Part shown: piece by piece, positions 27,766-36,734 of the stretch
Layout: every line of letters begins with the position of its first letter
Numbering within the stretch: the stretch's first letter is position 1
Assembly: GCF_012276755.1 (NCBI RefSeq)
Contig: NZ_JAAXKX010000008.1
Location: forward strand, 62,001-126,000
Source: Marichromatium bheemlicum
GTDB taxonomy: Bacteria; Pseudomonadota; Gammaproteobacteria; Chromatiales; Chromatiaceae
Direction of reading: 5' to 3'
Length of the DNA stretch: 64,000 nucleotides
The notes under the pieces: generated by a model
The model's input: only the letters and a program-made list of their open reading frames with translations
What the model was told of the DNA's origin: nothing
The model's database searches: none
Translations under genes and position numbers: made by a program

Positions 27766-30700
27766 CTATGCCTTCGGCTGCGCGCGCCGCGCCCCTCCCC
27801 CGATCGGCTTGAACGCCACGGGGGCGACGAACCGCGCCCAGGCCCAGCTTGCCAGCCGGACGACCAGACGCACGACCAGCAGCGCCCACAGCAGCATCAA
27901 CGCCCGGTAGACGATCACCCAAGCGGAGATCAGCTCGGGCTGCGGCAGTGCCACCCACGCCTCGCCCTCGACCCGGTCCTGATACCACTGCAGCGCATCG
28001 GCGCTCGATCCGTTGCCGGCGATATGCATCTCGGGTTGGCCGAGCAGGCTCGACGGGATCGAGTCGAGCAGCGTGGCGAAGGCCGCGACGGTCAGCAGCG
28101 CCAGCACCAGTTGCACGAGGTTGTGCCGCCACGCCGAGGCCTTCGGTGACAACCAACCGCGCGCATGGAAGGCGAGCACCCAGACCACCACGACCACCGC
28201 GGCAAGGAGCGATTGCGTCAGTCCGACGAGGAGCACGAACCAATCGAGACGCTTGAGCGGGATCCCGCGAATCGCCCCGAACACCAGGGCCGCGACGACA
28301 ACGGCGATCAGCAGCGCCCAGAAGGTCACGGCAGGCCCCATGGAGGGGCCGGTGGTCCAGACCACCCAGCGATCCTCGGCGGGCATCACCTTGACGCTGA
28401 GGTTCGTCGCGGCGGTCACGCCAAGCTCGACCGGCGCGACCCGGTAGCGTGTCGCGATCGCCGCCGCCGAGTCCCAGCTCACCAGGACCCGATGGAGACC
28501 GGGATCGATCGGGACCTGAAGCTCCACCCGACCATCCTCCAGCGCGGTCTCTCGGACGTGCCGTCTGGAGCCATCCACCGCGAGCGCCTCGAAGCGCGAC
28601 CCGGCGGCCAGCCTGATCGGCAGCACATCCCCCTGACTGGACTGGATGCTGACCTCCAGTGTGTAGCGGGAGCCCTTGGCCCGCGGCATGACGGTCAGGG
28701 TCGAGGCGCGCACCGTCATGGTTGCGGCCGGCACCGGCTTGGGTCGGGTCACGTTGAGTTCGATGCGCTGTCCCGGCCAGGGTCTCCAGGTCCGCAGCGC
28801 CCCCTGCTGGAGTGCCGCGACGCCCTCGTCCTCGACCGCCTCGACGCGCCACAAGGGGGATTCCGCGATCGCCCAGGTCTCGCTGAACGCGCCCCCGCCC
28901 GGGCTCTCCAGACGAATGCGATCGGCGAACTCCAGCTCGCTGGTCCAGCGACGCTCGGTCTGGCCGGCGCGGAACGGGATCTCGATGCGGCCGTCCCGAA
29001 CGGACAGACCCGAGGAGACGACGCGCTCGCCCTCGAGCAGGGGCACCAGCACGACGGCGCTGTCGCTGCTGCTCGACAGGCGCTGCACCCGCGTCGAGAC
29101 CGTCCACTTGGGTCCGAAGGAGATGGTCCTGAGCACCCGGGTGAAGGGTTCGAGTCCCGCGGTATCGGGCGCGCTCGCGTCCCCGGCCTCAGCCCGCTGC
29201 CGGGGCGCGATGCTGAGACTGCCGTTGGACAGCCCGAGCGCGGAGACGCCATCGACGCGCCAGGCGTCCGGGGCCTCGACCCGGATTCGCTGCGGCGCGG
29301 CGTTGAGCGTCAGGGTCAGCCCGCCGGGCGGGATGGCGCCGGACAGCTCGAGGCTGTGTCGCCCGGCGGGCACGCGGACGTACCTGATCCGCGATGCGCC
29401 ATCCGCGCGCACCGGTGTCGTCTCGCCGTCGAGCAGGACCGCCCGTGGCTGCCACTCGGAGCGGCGCGCGGGGAGCGGATAGGCGGTCTCGTGCAGGGCG
29501 GAGACGTCCAGGAGCAGCCGCAGCGCCCACCCCTGCTGGTCCTCGGCGCGGGAGATCATCACCCGCATGTCGCCCGAGGACGCACAGTTGGGCGCGCACT
29601 CGGGGGAGCGGAGCAGGTGCGAACGCAGCTCTTCGATCAACGTGTCCGACGGATAGCCGGCGGGCTGGGCGAGCGCCTCGTCGCTGACGAAGAGCGCGGG
29701 GCTCGACAGCATCGCCACGGCGATCAGCGCAACGGCGGGCGACGAGGGCCGCGCGGCGCCGACATCGAGCGTCATCGCCTCCTCGTCCGATGCCACGGGC
29801 CGGTCGCGATAGGTCCGGTAGCCGCGGAAGGCCAATGCCACCAGCAACACGATGAGACCGCCGGCGCCGATCAGCTTCGCGGCGCCGAACACCATCGGCG
29901 TGAGCAGATAGAGCGAGGCGGACTCGAAGGCATCCGGGACGTTCGGGACCTGCCAGGCAAGGGTGGTCTGGTTGCCGCGCCAGGTGGGCAGTCCCGGCCC
30001 GGTGCCGATCTTGGCCTCGGCATCGACGATCACCTGCAGGCGACCACCGTCCTGATCGAGGCCCAGATAGTCAGAAGGCGCGGCGGCCTTCCCTCGCATG
30101 GGCGCGGATGACGGCATCGCCATCTCGGGCTCGGCGAGCCCCATCGCGCGGTTCGGGCTGGACAACGCCGCGTCGTAGCGGTTGGCGAAGTTGCGATCAA
30201 GCTGCGGAAACAGCGACGTCTTGACCGCGTAGACCGTGAATGAGGCGACGAACACGGCTAGCGCGACGAACAGCACCGCGGCGATCCCCCCGACGAGGTT
30301 GCCGAGACGCGGGATGTCGCGCTGATAGCACGCCCGCGTCAGGATGCCGAGGAGGATGACGGCGATCCACAGCGACCCGCCGCCGAAGGGCAACTGCCAG
30401 GTCAGCGCCCCGACGATCACCCACAGCACGCCGGCCCAGAGGCCCAGGGCCTTGACGAAGAGCGCGGCGACCAGGATGAGCAGGAACAGATCGAGCAGGT
30501 TCCACTTGGTGAGCCAGGTCCGCGGGAGGTTGTCGGTGCCGAAGGCGGCGACGGCGAGCCACCCCGCCGGCAGGTTGATGGTGGTGTTGACCGAGTCGAA
30601 CACCGCGCTCTCGGCCACCCAGCCATTGCTCGCGAGCCGCAGGGGGAAGGTTCCGGACTGCTCGGGATCGGTCTCCAGACGCCCCTCCGCGGTGAGCGCG

Positions 30701-32118
30701 AGTCGCCCCGCCGGTACCTCGATCCCGTCCAGCGACGCCGCCGCGTCGTCCGCGGCGATCTCCGAGAGCACCCACGGTGTGCCATTCAACTCGAGACGGC
30801 CGATGTCCAGGGGCGACGAGAAGCGGCCCGGCGCGAACAGCTCGCCGGTGATGCTGTCGCGGAACGTCAGCCCGCGACCGGAGAAGTCGAGCCACGCCTC
30901 GCGGCGCAGGTCCACACGCCCGACACCCGAGCCGATATCGGCGAGCAACTGCACATCGAGTGATCCGGCCTTGCCGGCCTCGGCCAGGAAGGCGCGATCG
31001 CCGCGCCACGGCTCGGGGATCTCGGTCTGGCTGGGGTCGATCTGATCCAGCCCGGTGAAGCCGAGAGAGCGAAGCTCCGGCACCACCTGGAACGACCACA
31101 GCTCCCTGCCGGGCCAGCCCTCGCCGGTGACATCGGGGACCGGGATGCTGAGGATGTCGCCGGTGGCGTGCGCCAGGACGTCGACCGAGTGCGAGCCCTG
31201 CCCGACCTGGATCTCGAGCCGCCCCGCCTGATCGATGCCCACCGGGAGCGCGCTCTCGACCTGATGGGGGACGAAGCCCTCGGGCAGGAAGTCCGCGAAC
31301 GTCAGGGACCGTTCGCGCCCGGTCACGGAGATCAGCAGCCGGGTGACGACGATCATCGGGTTGCCATCGGTGAAGCGCCGGAAGACCTTGATCGACAGCG
31401 AGTCCTGGGGCGCCGCCGGCGTCGCCTCGCGAGGGCGCTGGAGCCAGAGATCGCCGTTGTCGTCGAGCCGGAGCGGCGTGCCGTCGGCCGCCAGCACCAC
31501 CCCGACCTGCTCGGGGATGGACAGCTGCGTCGGACGCCGAAGCCACGCGATCTCGCCCTCGACGCGGGCGGAGGCGTGGGGACCGTCCAGGAACAGGAAC
31601 GGCTTCCCGTCGCGATCGACCACGGTCGCGGGCGCGCCGTCGAGCGTCACCTCGGTCGGCCAGGCCCCGCGTTGACCGGGGAGCGGCAGCCAGCCCCGCT
31701 CGAGCAAGGTCCAGGGTTGTCGGAAGCTCATGGCCTCGCGCCCGATCGACAGGACGAGCGGCCCCGGCCAGGCACACACGGGATCGAGGGCGGCGCCGGC
31801 GGCCAGCGCGGGGGTGCAGCCGAGCGCGGCGGCCTGGTCTCGCAGCGCCCACGGGACCCATACCTGCAGCTCGGCAGGAACGCCGGTGAGCCGCCAGTCC
31901 TCCATGCGGTCGATTGGCTGCGCCTCGATCATCGCGCCCGATGCCGTCTCCTGGCCCGGAGACACAACCTCTGGCGCCGATTGGGCGAGCGTCGTCGCCG
32001 GCAGGAGCAGCACGGCGAGGGCGACGAAGAGCACGGCCACGGGCGCCAAGGCCGGGATGCCGAGATGCGCATGGGTGTTCTCGCGGGCAGCGAGCACCGG
32101 GTGTCCTGAACGAGACAT
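27766..32118 (-). CDS. Large multi-spanning membrane protein of unknown function (1450 aa)
   Basis: I do not recognise a named family. An N-terminal hydrophobic segment (about residues 24-46, ending TTLAQSAPE) looks like a signal peptide or anchor. It is followed by about 490 residues with beta-rich composition, a cluster of helices near 545-650, another near 735-760 and 785-805, a second soluble region (about 810-1235, with CAPNCAS), and a final set of helices from about 1245 to the C-terminus. The second soluble region shows motifs of beta-sandwich type (VRVPAGRHSLELSG, IDPGLHRVLVSWD), suggesting two related extracytoplasmic domains. A role in the envelope is inferred. Confidence 0.75.
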   Translation of the reverse strand: MSRSGHPVLAARENTHAHLGIPALAPVAVLFVALAVLLLPATTLAQSAPEVVSPGQETASGAMIEAQPIDRMEDWRLTGVPAELQVWVPWALRDQAAALGCTPALAAGAALDPVCAWPGPLVLSIGREAMSFRQPWTLLERGWLPLPGQRGAWPTEVTLDGAPATVVDRDGKPFLFLDGPHASARVEGEIAWLRRPTQLSIPEQVGVVLAADGTPLRLDDNGDLWLQRPREATPAAPQDSLSIKVFRRFTDGNPMIVVTRLLISVTGRERSLTFADFLPEGFVPHQVESALPVGIDQAGRLEIQVGQGSHSVDVLAHATGDILSIPVPDVTGEGWPGRELWSFQVVPELRSLGFTGLDQIDPSQTEIPEPWRGDRAFLAEAGKAGSLDVQLLADIGSGVGRVDLRREAWLDFSGRGLTFRDSITGELFAPGRFSSPLDIGRLELNGTPWVLSEIAADDAAASLDGIEVPAGRLALTAEGRLETDPEQSGTFPLRLASNGWVAESAVFDSVNTTINLPAGWLAVAAFGTDNLPRTWLTKWNLLDLFLLILVAALFVKALGLWAGVLWVIVGALTWQLPFGGGSLWIAVILLGILTRACYQRDIPRLGNLVGGIAAVLFVALAVFVASFTVYAVKTSLFPQLDRNFANRYDAALSSPNRAMGLAEPEMAMPSSAPMRGKAAAPSDYLGLDQDGGRLQVIVDAEAKIGTGPGLPTWRGNQTTLAWQVPNVPDAFESASLYLLTPMVFGAAKLIGAGGLIVLLVALAFRGYRTYRDRPVASDEEAMTLDVGAARPSSPAVALIAVAMLSSPALFVSDEALAQPAGYPSDTLIEELRSHLLRSPECAPNCASSGDMRVMISRAEDQQGWALRLLLDVSALHETAYPLPARRSEWQPRAVLLDGETTPVRADGASRIRYVRVPAGRHSLELSGAIPPGGLTLTLNAAPQRIRVEAPDAWRVDGVSALGLSNGSLSIAPRQRAEAGDASAPDTAGLEPFTRVLRTISFGPKWTVSTRVQRLSSSSDSAVVLVPLLEGERVVSSGLSVRDGRIEIPFRAGQTERRWTSELEFADRIRLESPGGGAFSETWAIAESPLWRVEAVEDEGVAALQQGALRTWRPWPGQRIELNVTRPKPVPAATMTVRASTLTVMPRAKGSRYTLEVSIQSSQGDVLPIRLAAGSRFEALAVDGSRRHVRETALEDGRVELQVPIDPGLHRVLVSWDSAAAIATRYRVAPVELGVTAATNLSVKVMPAEDRWVVWTTGPSMGPAVTFWALLIAVVVAALVFGAIRGIPLKRLDWFVLLVGLTQSLLAAVVVVVWVLAFHARGWLSPKASAWRHNLVQLVLALLTVAAFATLLDSIPSSLLGQPEMHIAGNGSSADALQWYQDRVEGEAWVALPQPELISAWVIVYRALMLLWALLVVRLVVRLASWAWARFVAPVAFKPIGGGARRAQPKA

Positions 32119-32276
32119 CGCGTCCCCCTATGGCGGCGATGATGGGTTGCGTTCGCAGGAGGGTACCGCAGAGTCGCGCAGAAAATGCGCCTGTTAAGGG
32201 GAATCACCGAACTGACGCGCCTGGTTTGCGATGCAGACCGAATGGAAGACGCTTGACGCCTATCCGAGTGGCTCGA

Positions 32277-32827
32277 CTCGAACCCAACCCGGAGCTGACA
32301 CTGAGCAGCGTGACGCGGGAGGGGCTGGAGACGCTCGAGCGGCTGCTCACCCCCGGCAGGACCTATTGCTTCGTCGGCTCGTCCGGCGTCGGCAAGAGCA
32401 CCCTGATCAACCTGCTGACCGATCAGGCACGTCGGGAGACCGGCGGCGTCAGCGGCACCGGCGAGGGACGTCACACCACGGTACGGCGCGAGCTGATCCG
32501 GCTCGCCGGCGGCGCGCTGGTCATCGACAACCCCGGGATGCGCGAGTTCGGCGTCCTCGGCGCCGAGGACGGTCTCGACGCCGGCCATGGCGAGATCACC
32601 GCGCTCGCACAGCACTGCCGCTACCGCGACTGCACTCATACCGACGAGCCGGGATGCGCTATCTTGCAGGCGGTGGAGGTCGGGACGATCGGTCGGGCAC
32701 AGCTCGACGGCTATCTGAAGTTCCGGGAGGAATCCGTCTTCCACCAGCGCTCCCATGCGAGCGGCGCAAGAAGGACCGCGACCGCGGCAAAGACCTCAAG
32801 TCGGCGAAGAAACAGCTGAGACGCTGA
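32277..32827 (+). pseudogene. rsgA: Decayed ribosome-associated GTPase RsgA
   Basis: The frame from 32277 encodes the C-terminal half of RsgA: G1 VGSSGVGKSTLIN, G3 DNPGMREFG, and a zinc-site segment CRYRDCTHTDEPGC. The N-terminal OB fold and the G4 region that come first in this circularly permuted GTPase are missing in every frame. Near 32755 a one-base deletion shifts the reading frame. The expected ending RRKKDRDRGKDLKSAKKQLRR is found in the next frame, ending at 32827. Truncation plus frameshift indicates a non-functional remnant, presumably of a second rsgA copy. Confidence 0.75.
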
Positions 32828-32934
32828 CCCGAGGCGACAGGACCCGGCTCCAATGACACGCGGTTTGGTGACTCGGCGCCAGGAGCGCGCGCAAGGACAT
32901 CGTCTCGATCAATGGACTAGCGAGGTATCCGCGC

Positions 32935-33270
32935 ATGAGACCTACCGTGACCGCACTCGGCCTCTCCCTGGCCCTGCTCACCGGGCTGGCGCCGACCACC
33001 CAGGCCGAACCCAGGGATCAGTTCACCAAGCCCGATCCGAGGGAGATCGAGGTCCAGCAACACCCGGACCCGGATGACCTGCACGTCGCCCGCCCGCCGC
33101 TCGAGATCCGCTATCAGTGCCCGCCCGGGTGGACGACCTCGGTCGGCAGCTTCGAGCCGCACCAGACGACGGTCTGCGTGCCCGAGGACGTTCCGCAACG
33201 CATGCCCTGCCCGCCGGGCACCGTCCTCACCAGGAGCGCGTGCAGCATCGCCTGCCAGGTGTTCAATTAG
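32935..33270 (+). CDS. Small secreted cysteine-containing protein
   Basis: A 111-residue protein with a clear signal peptide (MRPTVTALGLSLALLTGLAP, cleavage likely after TTQA). The mature part is rich in proline and charged residues and has five cysteines, in YQCPPGW, TVCVPE, MPCPPG, and SACSIACQ. It is expected to be periplasmic with disulfides. No family was recognised. It is convergent with the aldehyde dehydrogenase gene and separated from it by a strong hairpin. Confidence 0.65.
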   Translation: MRPTVTALGLSLALLTGLAPTTQAEPRDQFTKPDPREIEVQQHPDPDDLHVARPPLEIRYQCPPGWTTSVGSFEPHQTTVCVPEDVPQRMPCPPGTVLTRSACSIACQVFN

Positions 33271-33284
33271 TCGTCCGACGGACC

Positions 33285-33308
33285 GCCCCGGGGCCGCGAC
33301 CCCGGGGC
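33285..33308. terminator. Bidirectional terminator
   Basis: Perfect 9-bp arms GCCCCGGGG and CCCCGGGGC with a 6-base loop, between two convergent genes. Confidence 0.65.
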
Positions 33309-33317
33309 ACCGCGCGA

Positions 33318-34838
33318 TCAGAAGAAGCCCAGCGGGCTGGTGCTGTAGCTCACCAGCATGTTCTTGGTCTGCTGGTAGTGGTCGAGCGCCTTCTTGTGGG
33401 TCTCGCGCCCGATGCCCGACTTCTTGTAGCCGCCGAAGGCCGAGTGCGCGGGATAGGCGTGGTAGCAGTTGACCCAGACGCGCCCGGCCTGGATCGCGCG
33501 GCTGGCGCGATAGGCGCGGTTGGTGTCGCGGGTCCAGACCCCGGCGCCGAGCCCGAACTCGGTGTCGTTGGCGATGGCGATGGCCTCGGCCTCGTCGCGG
33601 AAGGTGGTCACGCCGACCACCGGGCCGAAGATCTCCTCCTGGAAGACCTTCATGTCGTTGCGCCCCTTGAGCAGGGTCGGCTGCACGTAGTAGCCGGTGC
33701 TCAGACAGCCATCGAGGCACTCGGCGCCGCCGCCGATCAGCACCTCGGCACCCTCCTCGCGACCGATGTCGATATAGGACATGATGCGTTCGAACTGCTC
33801 CTGCGAGGCCTGGGCGCCGACCTGGGTGTCGGTGTCGAGCGGGTTGCCGCGTTTGATACGCGCCGCGCGCTCGATCACCCGGCCGATGAAGTCCTCGTAG
33901 ATGTCCTCCTGGATCAGCGCCCGCGACGGACAGGTGCAGACCTCGCCCTGGTTGAAGAAGGCCAGCACCAGCCCCTCGACGCACTTGTCGAGATAGTCGT
34001 CCTCGTGACGGAGGATGTCGCCGAAATAGATGTTGGGCGACTTGCCGCCGAGTTCGACGGTCGAGGGGATCAACTTGTCGGCGGCACAGCGCAGGATGTG
34101 CTGGCCGACCGGGGTCGAGCCGGTGAAGGCGATCTTGGCGATGCGCTCGCTGGTGGCCAGCGCCTGCCCGGCCTCCTCGCCGAGACCGTTGACGACGTTG
34201 ATCACGCCGGGCGGCAGCAGGTCGGCGATCAGCTCCATGAAGAGCATGATCGAGGCCGGGGTCTGCTCGGCGGGCTTGAGCACCGAGCAGTTGCCCGCGG
34301 CCAGCGCCGGGGCGAGCTTCCAGGCGGCCATCAGCAGCGGGAAGTTCCAGGGGATGATCTGCCCGACCACGCCCAGAGGCTCGTGGACGTGATAGGCGAC
34401 GGTGTGCTCGTCGATCTCGGCCATCGAGCCTTCCTGGGCGCGGATACAGCCGGCGAAATAGCGGAAGTGATCGGCGGCCAGCGGGATGTCGGCGGCCAGG
34501 GTCTCGCGCACCGCCTTGCCGTTGTCCCAGCTCTCGGCCACGGCCAGCATCTCCAGGTTGGCCTCGATCCGATCGGCGACCTTGAGCAGCAGGTTGGAGC
34601 GCTCGGTCACCGAGGTCCGCCCCCAGGCCGGTGCGGCGGCGTGGGCGGCGTCGAGCGCCAGGGCAATGTCGGCGGCATCGGAGCGGGCCACCTGACAGAA
34701 CACCTGGCCGTTGACCGGGCTGACGTTGTCCAGGTAACGGCCATTGACCGGGGCGACCCACTCGCCACCGATGAAGTTCTCATAGCGCTCGGCGAAGCGC
34801 ACCACGGCGCCGGGATCACCAGGGTTGGCATAGATCAT
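33318..34838 (-). CDS. NAD-dependent aldehyde dehydrogenase (ExaC/AcoD-like)
   Basis: A 506-residue ALDH superfamily enzyme that oxidises an aldehyde to its acid with NAD(P). The coenzyme site [13 protein letters not shown] is intact, as is the general-base glutamate in VELGGKSPN. The nucleophilic cysteine is in [13 protein letters not shown], a signature of the acetaldehyde-type ExaC/AcoD/AldB subgroup. AGGAGG lies upstream of the ATG. It is divergent from an AraC-family gene, a common arrangement for short-chain alcohol/aldehyde oxidation. The physiological substrate is not proven by sequence. Confidence 0.92.
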   Translation of the reverse strand: MIYANPGDPGAVVRFAERYENFIGGEWVAPVNGRYLDNVSPVNGQVFCQVARSDAADIALALDAAHAAAPAWGRTSVTERSNLLLKVADRIEANLEMLAVAESWDNGKAVRETLAADIPLAADHFRYFAGCIRAQEGSMAEIDEHTVAYHVHEPLGVVGQIIPWNFPLLMAAWKLAPALAAGNCSVLKPAEQTPASIMLFMELIADLLPPGVINVVNGLGEEAGQALATSERIAKIAFTGSTPVGQHILRCAADKLIPSTVELGGKSPNIYFGDILRHEDDYLDKCVEGLVLAFFNQGEVCTCPSRALIQEDIYEDFIGRVIERAARIKRGNPLDTDTQVGAQASQEQFERIMSYIDIGREEGAEVLIGGGAECLDGCLSTGYYVQPTLLKGRNDMKVFQEEIFGPVVGVTTFRDEAEAIAIANDTEFGLGAGVWTRDTNRAYRASRAIQAGRVWVNCYHAYPAHSAFGGYKKSGIGRETHKKALDHYQQTKNMLVSYSTSPLGFF

Positions 34839-34990
34839 GGCTACGGTCCTCCTGTTGTCTGCATCGCTTGAGCCGACCCGCGTCGGCGAGGCGGCAACAG
34901 GACGTTACCGGGGCATACCCGTCGAATACTTGCCCCGCAGTCCCCAAGACTGGCCTGACAGTCCAGGCCCGGGACCACGGAGGGAACAGC

Positions 34991-35923
34991 ATGCCGCCAA
35001 GCGTACCGATGTCGTTGAGCACAGCCTTGCCATCGCAGCAGCCGGTGGACCTGATCGAGAACCGCACACTGTTCGCGCGTCACGCGGCCGAGCTGTCGAT
35101 CTACGACACCTTCGCCCCGGCCCGCGACGTGCCGCTGCGCGCCGATGAGCTGCTCTACTGCGCGATGACCCAGGGCCGCAAGCGGATGCACGGTCCACAC
35201 CCGGCGCACGACTTCCTGCCGCACCAGTCCTATGTGCTTGCCCCCGGCGAGCAGGTGCTGATCGACTTCCCCGAGGCGACGCTGCAACGACCGACGCGCT
35301 GCCTGACCATCGCCGTCGAGCGCGAGCGACTGCGCCGACTGCGCGACCGGCTCGATCGCCACGCGCCGCTGCCGCGCGGGCTCGGGAGCTGGCAGACGGT
35401 GCCTCGGCACAGCTGGCACGGCCATCACTCGGTGGCCACCCAGCGCCTGCTCGAACGCATCGCCGGGAGCTTCCTCCAGGCCGACACCGACAACGATCTG
35501 GTGCTCCACCACGGCGTCGACGAGCTGCTGGGCCGGCTGCTGCGCCAACAGGGGCGCGAGTTCCTGCTCGCCTGCGCCGCCGTCGAGCCCGATCACGACT
35601 CCTTCAGCGCGGTGCTCGACCACATCGAACGTCATCTCGCACAGCCGCTCGACATCGAGCGGCTGTGCCGACTGAGCTGCATGTCGCGCACCCGATTCTA
35701 TGCCCGCTTCGCCGCCCTGCTCGGCTGCACCCCCAACGCCTATCTGCTCGAGCGTCGGCTGCGCCGCGCCGCCGCGCTGCTCGACCGGGGCATGGCCGTC
35801 ACCCGCGTCGCCTACGAGGTCGGCTTCCAGAGCCCGAGCCACTTCTCGCGCCGCTTCCAGGCACGCTATGGGGTCGCCCCCAGCCGCTACCGGGCGCACA
35901 CCACGCCACCTCCGCCGGGTTGA
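34991..35923 (+). CDS. AraC-family transcriptional regulator
   Basis: A 310-residue protein. Its C-terminal about 100 residues form the double helix-turn-helix of AraC/XylS (LDIERLCRLSCMSRTRFYARF, then VTRVAYEVGFQSPSHFSRRF). The N-terminal about 200 residues would be the effector domain. The start at 34991 follows GGAGG; an in-frame ATG at 34868 would add 41 residues with no family character. It is divergent from the aldehyde dehydrogenase, so it probably regulates that gene (inference). Confidence 0.9.
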   Translation: MPPSVPMSLSTALPSQQPVDLIENRTLFARHAAELSIYDTFAPARDVPLRADELLYCAMTQGRKRMHGPHPAHDFLPHQSYVLAPGEQVLIDFPEATLQRPTRCLTIAVERERLRRLRDRLDRHAPLPRGLGSWQTVPRHSWHGHHSVATQRLLERIAGSFLQADTDNDLVLHHGVDELLGRLLRQQGREFLLACAAVEPDHDSFSAVLDHIERHLAQPLDIERLCRLSCMSRTRFYARFAALLGCTPNAYLLERRLRRAAALLDRGMAVTRVAYEVGFQSPSHFSRRFQARYGVAPSRYRAHTTPPPPG

Positions 35924-35997
35924 GCCGGCTCGCCGCTTCCGGCCCACACGGGTTCTGGACTATGCTGCCCCCTTCTCGCACTTCGGAGACATCGACC

Positions 35998-36390
35998 ATG
36001 GCCAAGGAACACCCGACCCCGGAGACCCGCACCGGCTGGCGCGCGCCCATCGACCGCGTCGTCTCGTCCGCGCCGATGCGGCTCGCCCAGACGCTCGGAC
36101 TGCGTCTCAGCGTCACCGCACTGCTGCTCGGCTGGCTGGTACTGCTGGTCGGGATCAACGCGCTCTACCCGATCGACGTCAGCGGTCTCTTTCTGTCCGC
36201 CGTCTTCCTCACCCTCTATGTGCTGCCCGGGCTGATCGCCTATGACCGCGGCCTGACCAAACGCCTGCGCATCACCGTCATCAATGTGTTCTTCGGCTGG
36301 ACCCTCGTCGGCTGGGCCGGGGTGCTGTTCTGGGCACTGATCGGCGAACCCGATCCGGAATCGAGCGGGATCGCACACGCCCGTCCCTGA
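35998..36390 (+). CDS. Superinfection-immunity-type membrane protein
   Basis: A 130-residue protein with three hydrophobic segments near residues 38-57, 61-80 and 93-115. The last two match the Imm_superinfect pattern: LTLYVLPGLIAYDR followed by INVFFGWTLVGW. That family was named from a phage T4 immunity protein, but many members are chromosomal with unknown role. GGAG precedes the ATG. It is separate from the conjugation island by about 10 kb. Confidence 0.7.
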   Translation: MAKEHPTPETRTGWRAPIDRVVSSAPMRLAQTLGLRLSVTALLLGWLVLLVGINALYPIDVSGLFLSAVFLTLYVLPGLIAYDRGLTKRLRITVINVFFGWTLVGWAGVLFWALIGEPDPESSGIAHARP

Positions 36391-36734
36391 CCTCTCGCCC
36401 CGGCCCCGGATCAGCAAGCCACCGAGCGTCGGAGGGGCGTGTTCACCGCCCCTGACAACGGGGTTCCGTGATCCAAGCCACGGACACCTCCGAGGCGGAA
36501 AGGTTACAATTTTATGAATGTTGGGCCGGTACGGTACCGGCCCCGCTCGCGCAGCAAGGATCGCTCGCCAAGGATCCGATCGCCCGAGCGCATGGACCAC
36601 GCCCGGCCGTGACGTGGCCCCGACAACAACACCTCCAACGGCCCCACGTCAGGCCCCGCACGCAAGCAGCTCGGCAAGACCATGACCCCGGACCACCCAG
36701 GTCCGCACGCACAGCCAAGAGCATCCGAGCCAAC
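36391..36734. other. Non-coding gap upstream of the chemoreceptor
   Basis: 344 bp without a supported gene. It holds an AT-rich patch with TACAAT (about 36505-36516) and a perfect 21-base palindrome at 36523-36543. No flagellar sigma-28 promoter was recognised. Confidence 0.5.
36523..36543. promoter_or_regulatory. 21-bp palindrome
   Basis: Arms GGGCCGGTAC and GTACCGGCCC around one central G. It lies just after an AT-rich patch. It could be an operator for the chemoreceptor gene or a terminator of the preceding gene. Confidence 0.4.

Noticed and set aside
28165-30111. 648-codon frame antisense to the large membrane protein
   Set aside because: Arg/Gly/Asp-rich shadow. The minus-strand frame has a signal sequence and membrane helices and is the real gene.
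33117-34871. 584-codon frame antisense to the aldehyde dehydrogenase
   Set aside because: Overlaps a clear enzyme gene and has typical shadow composition.
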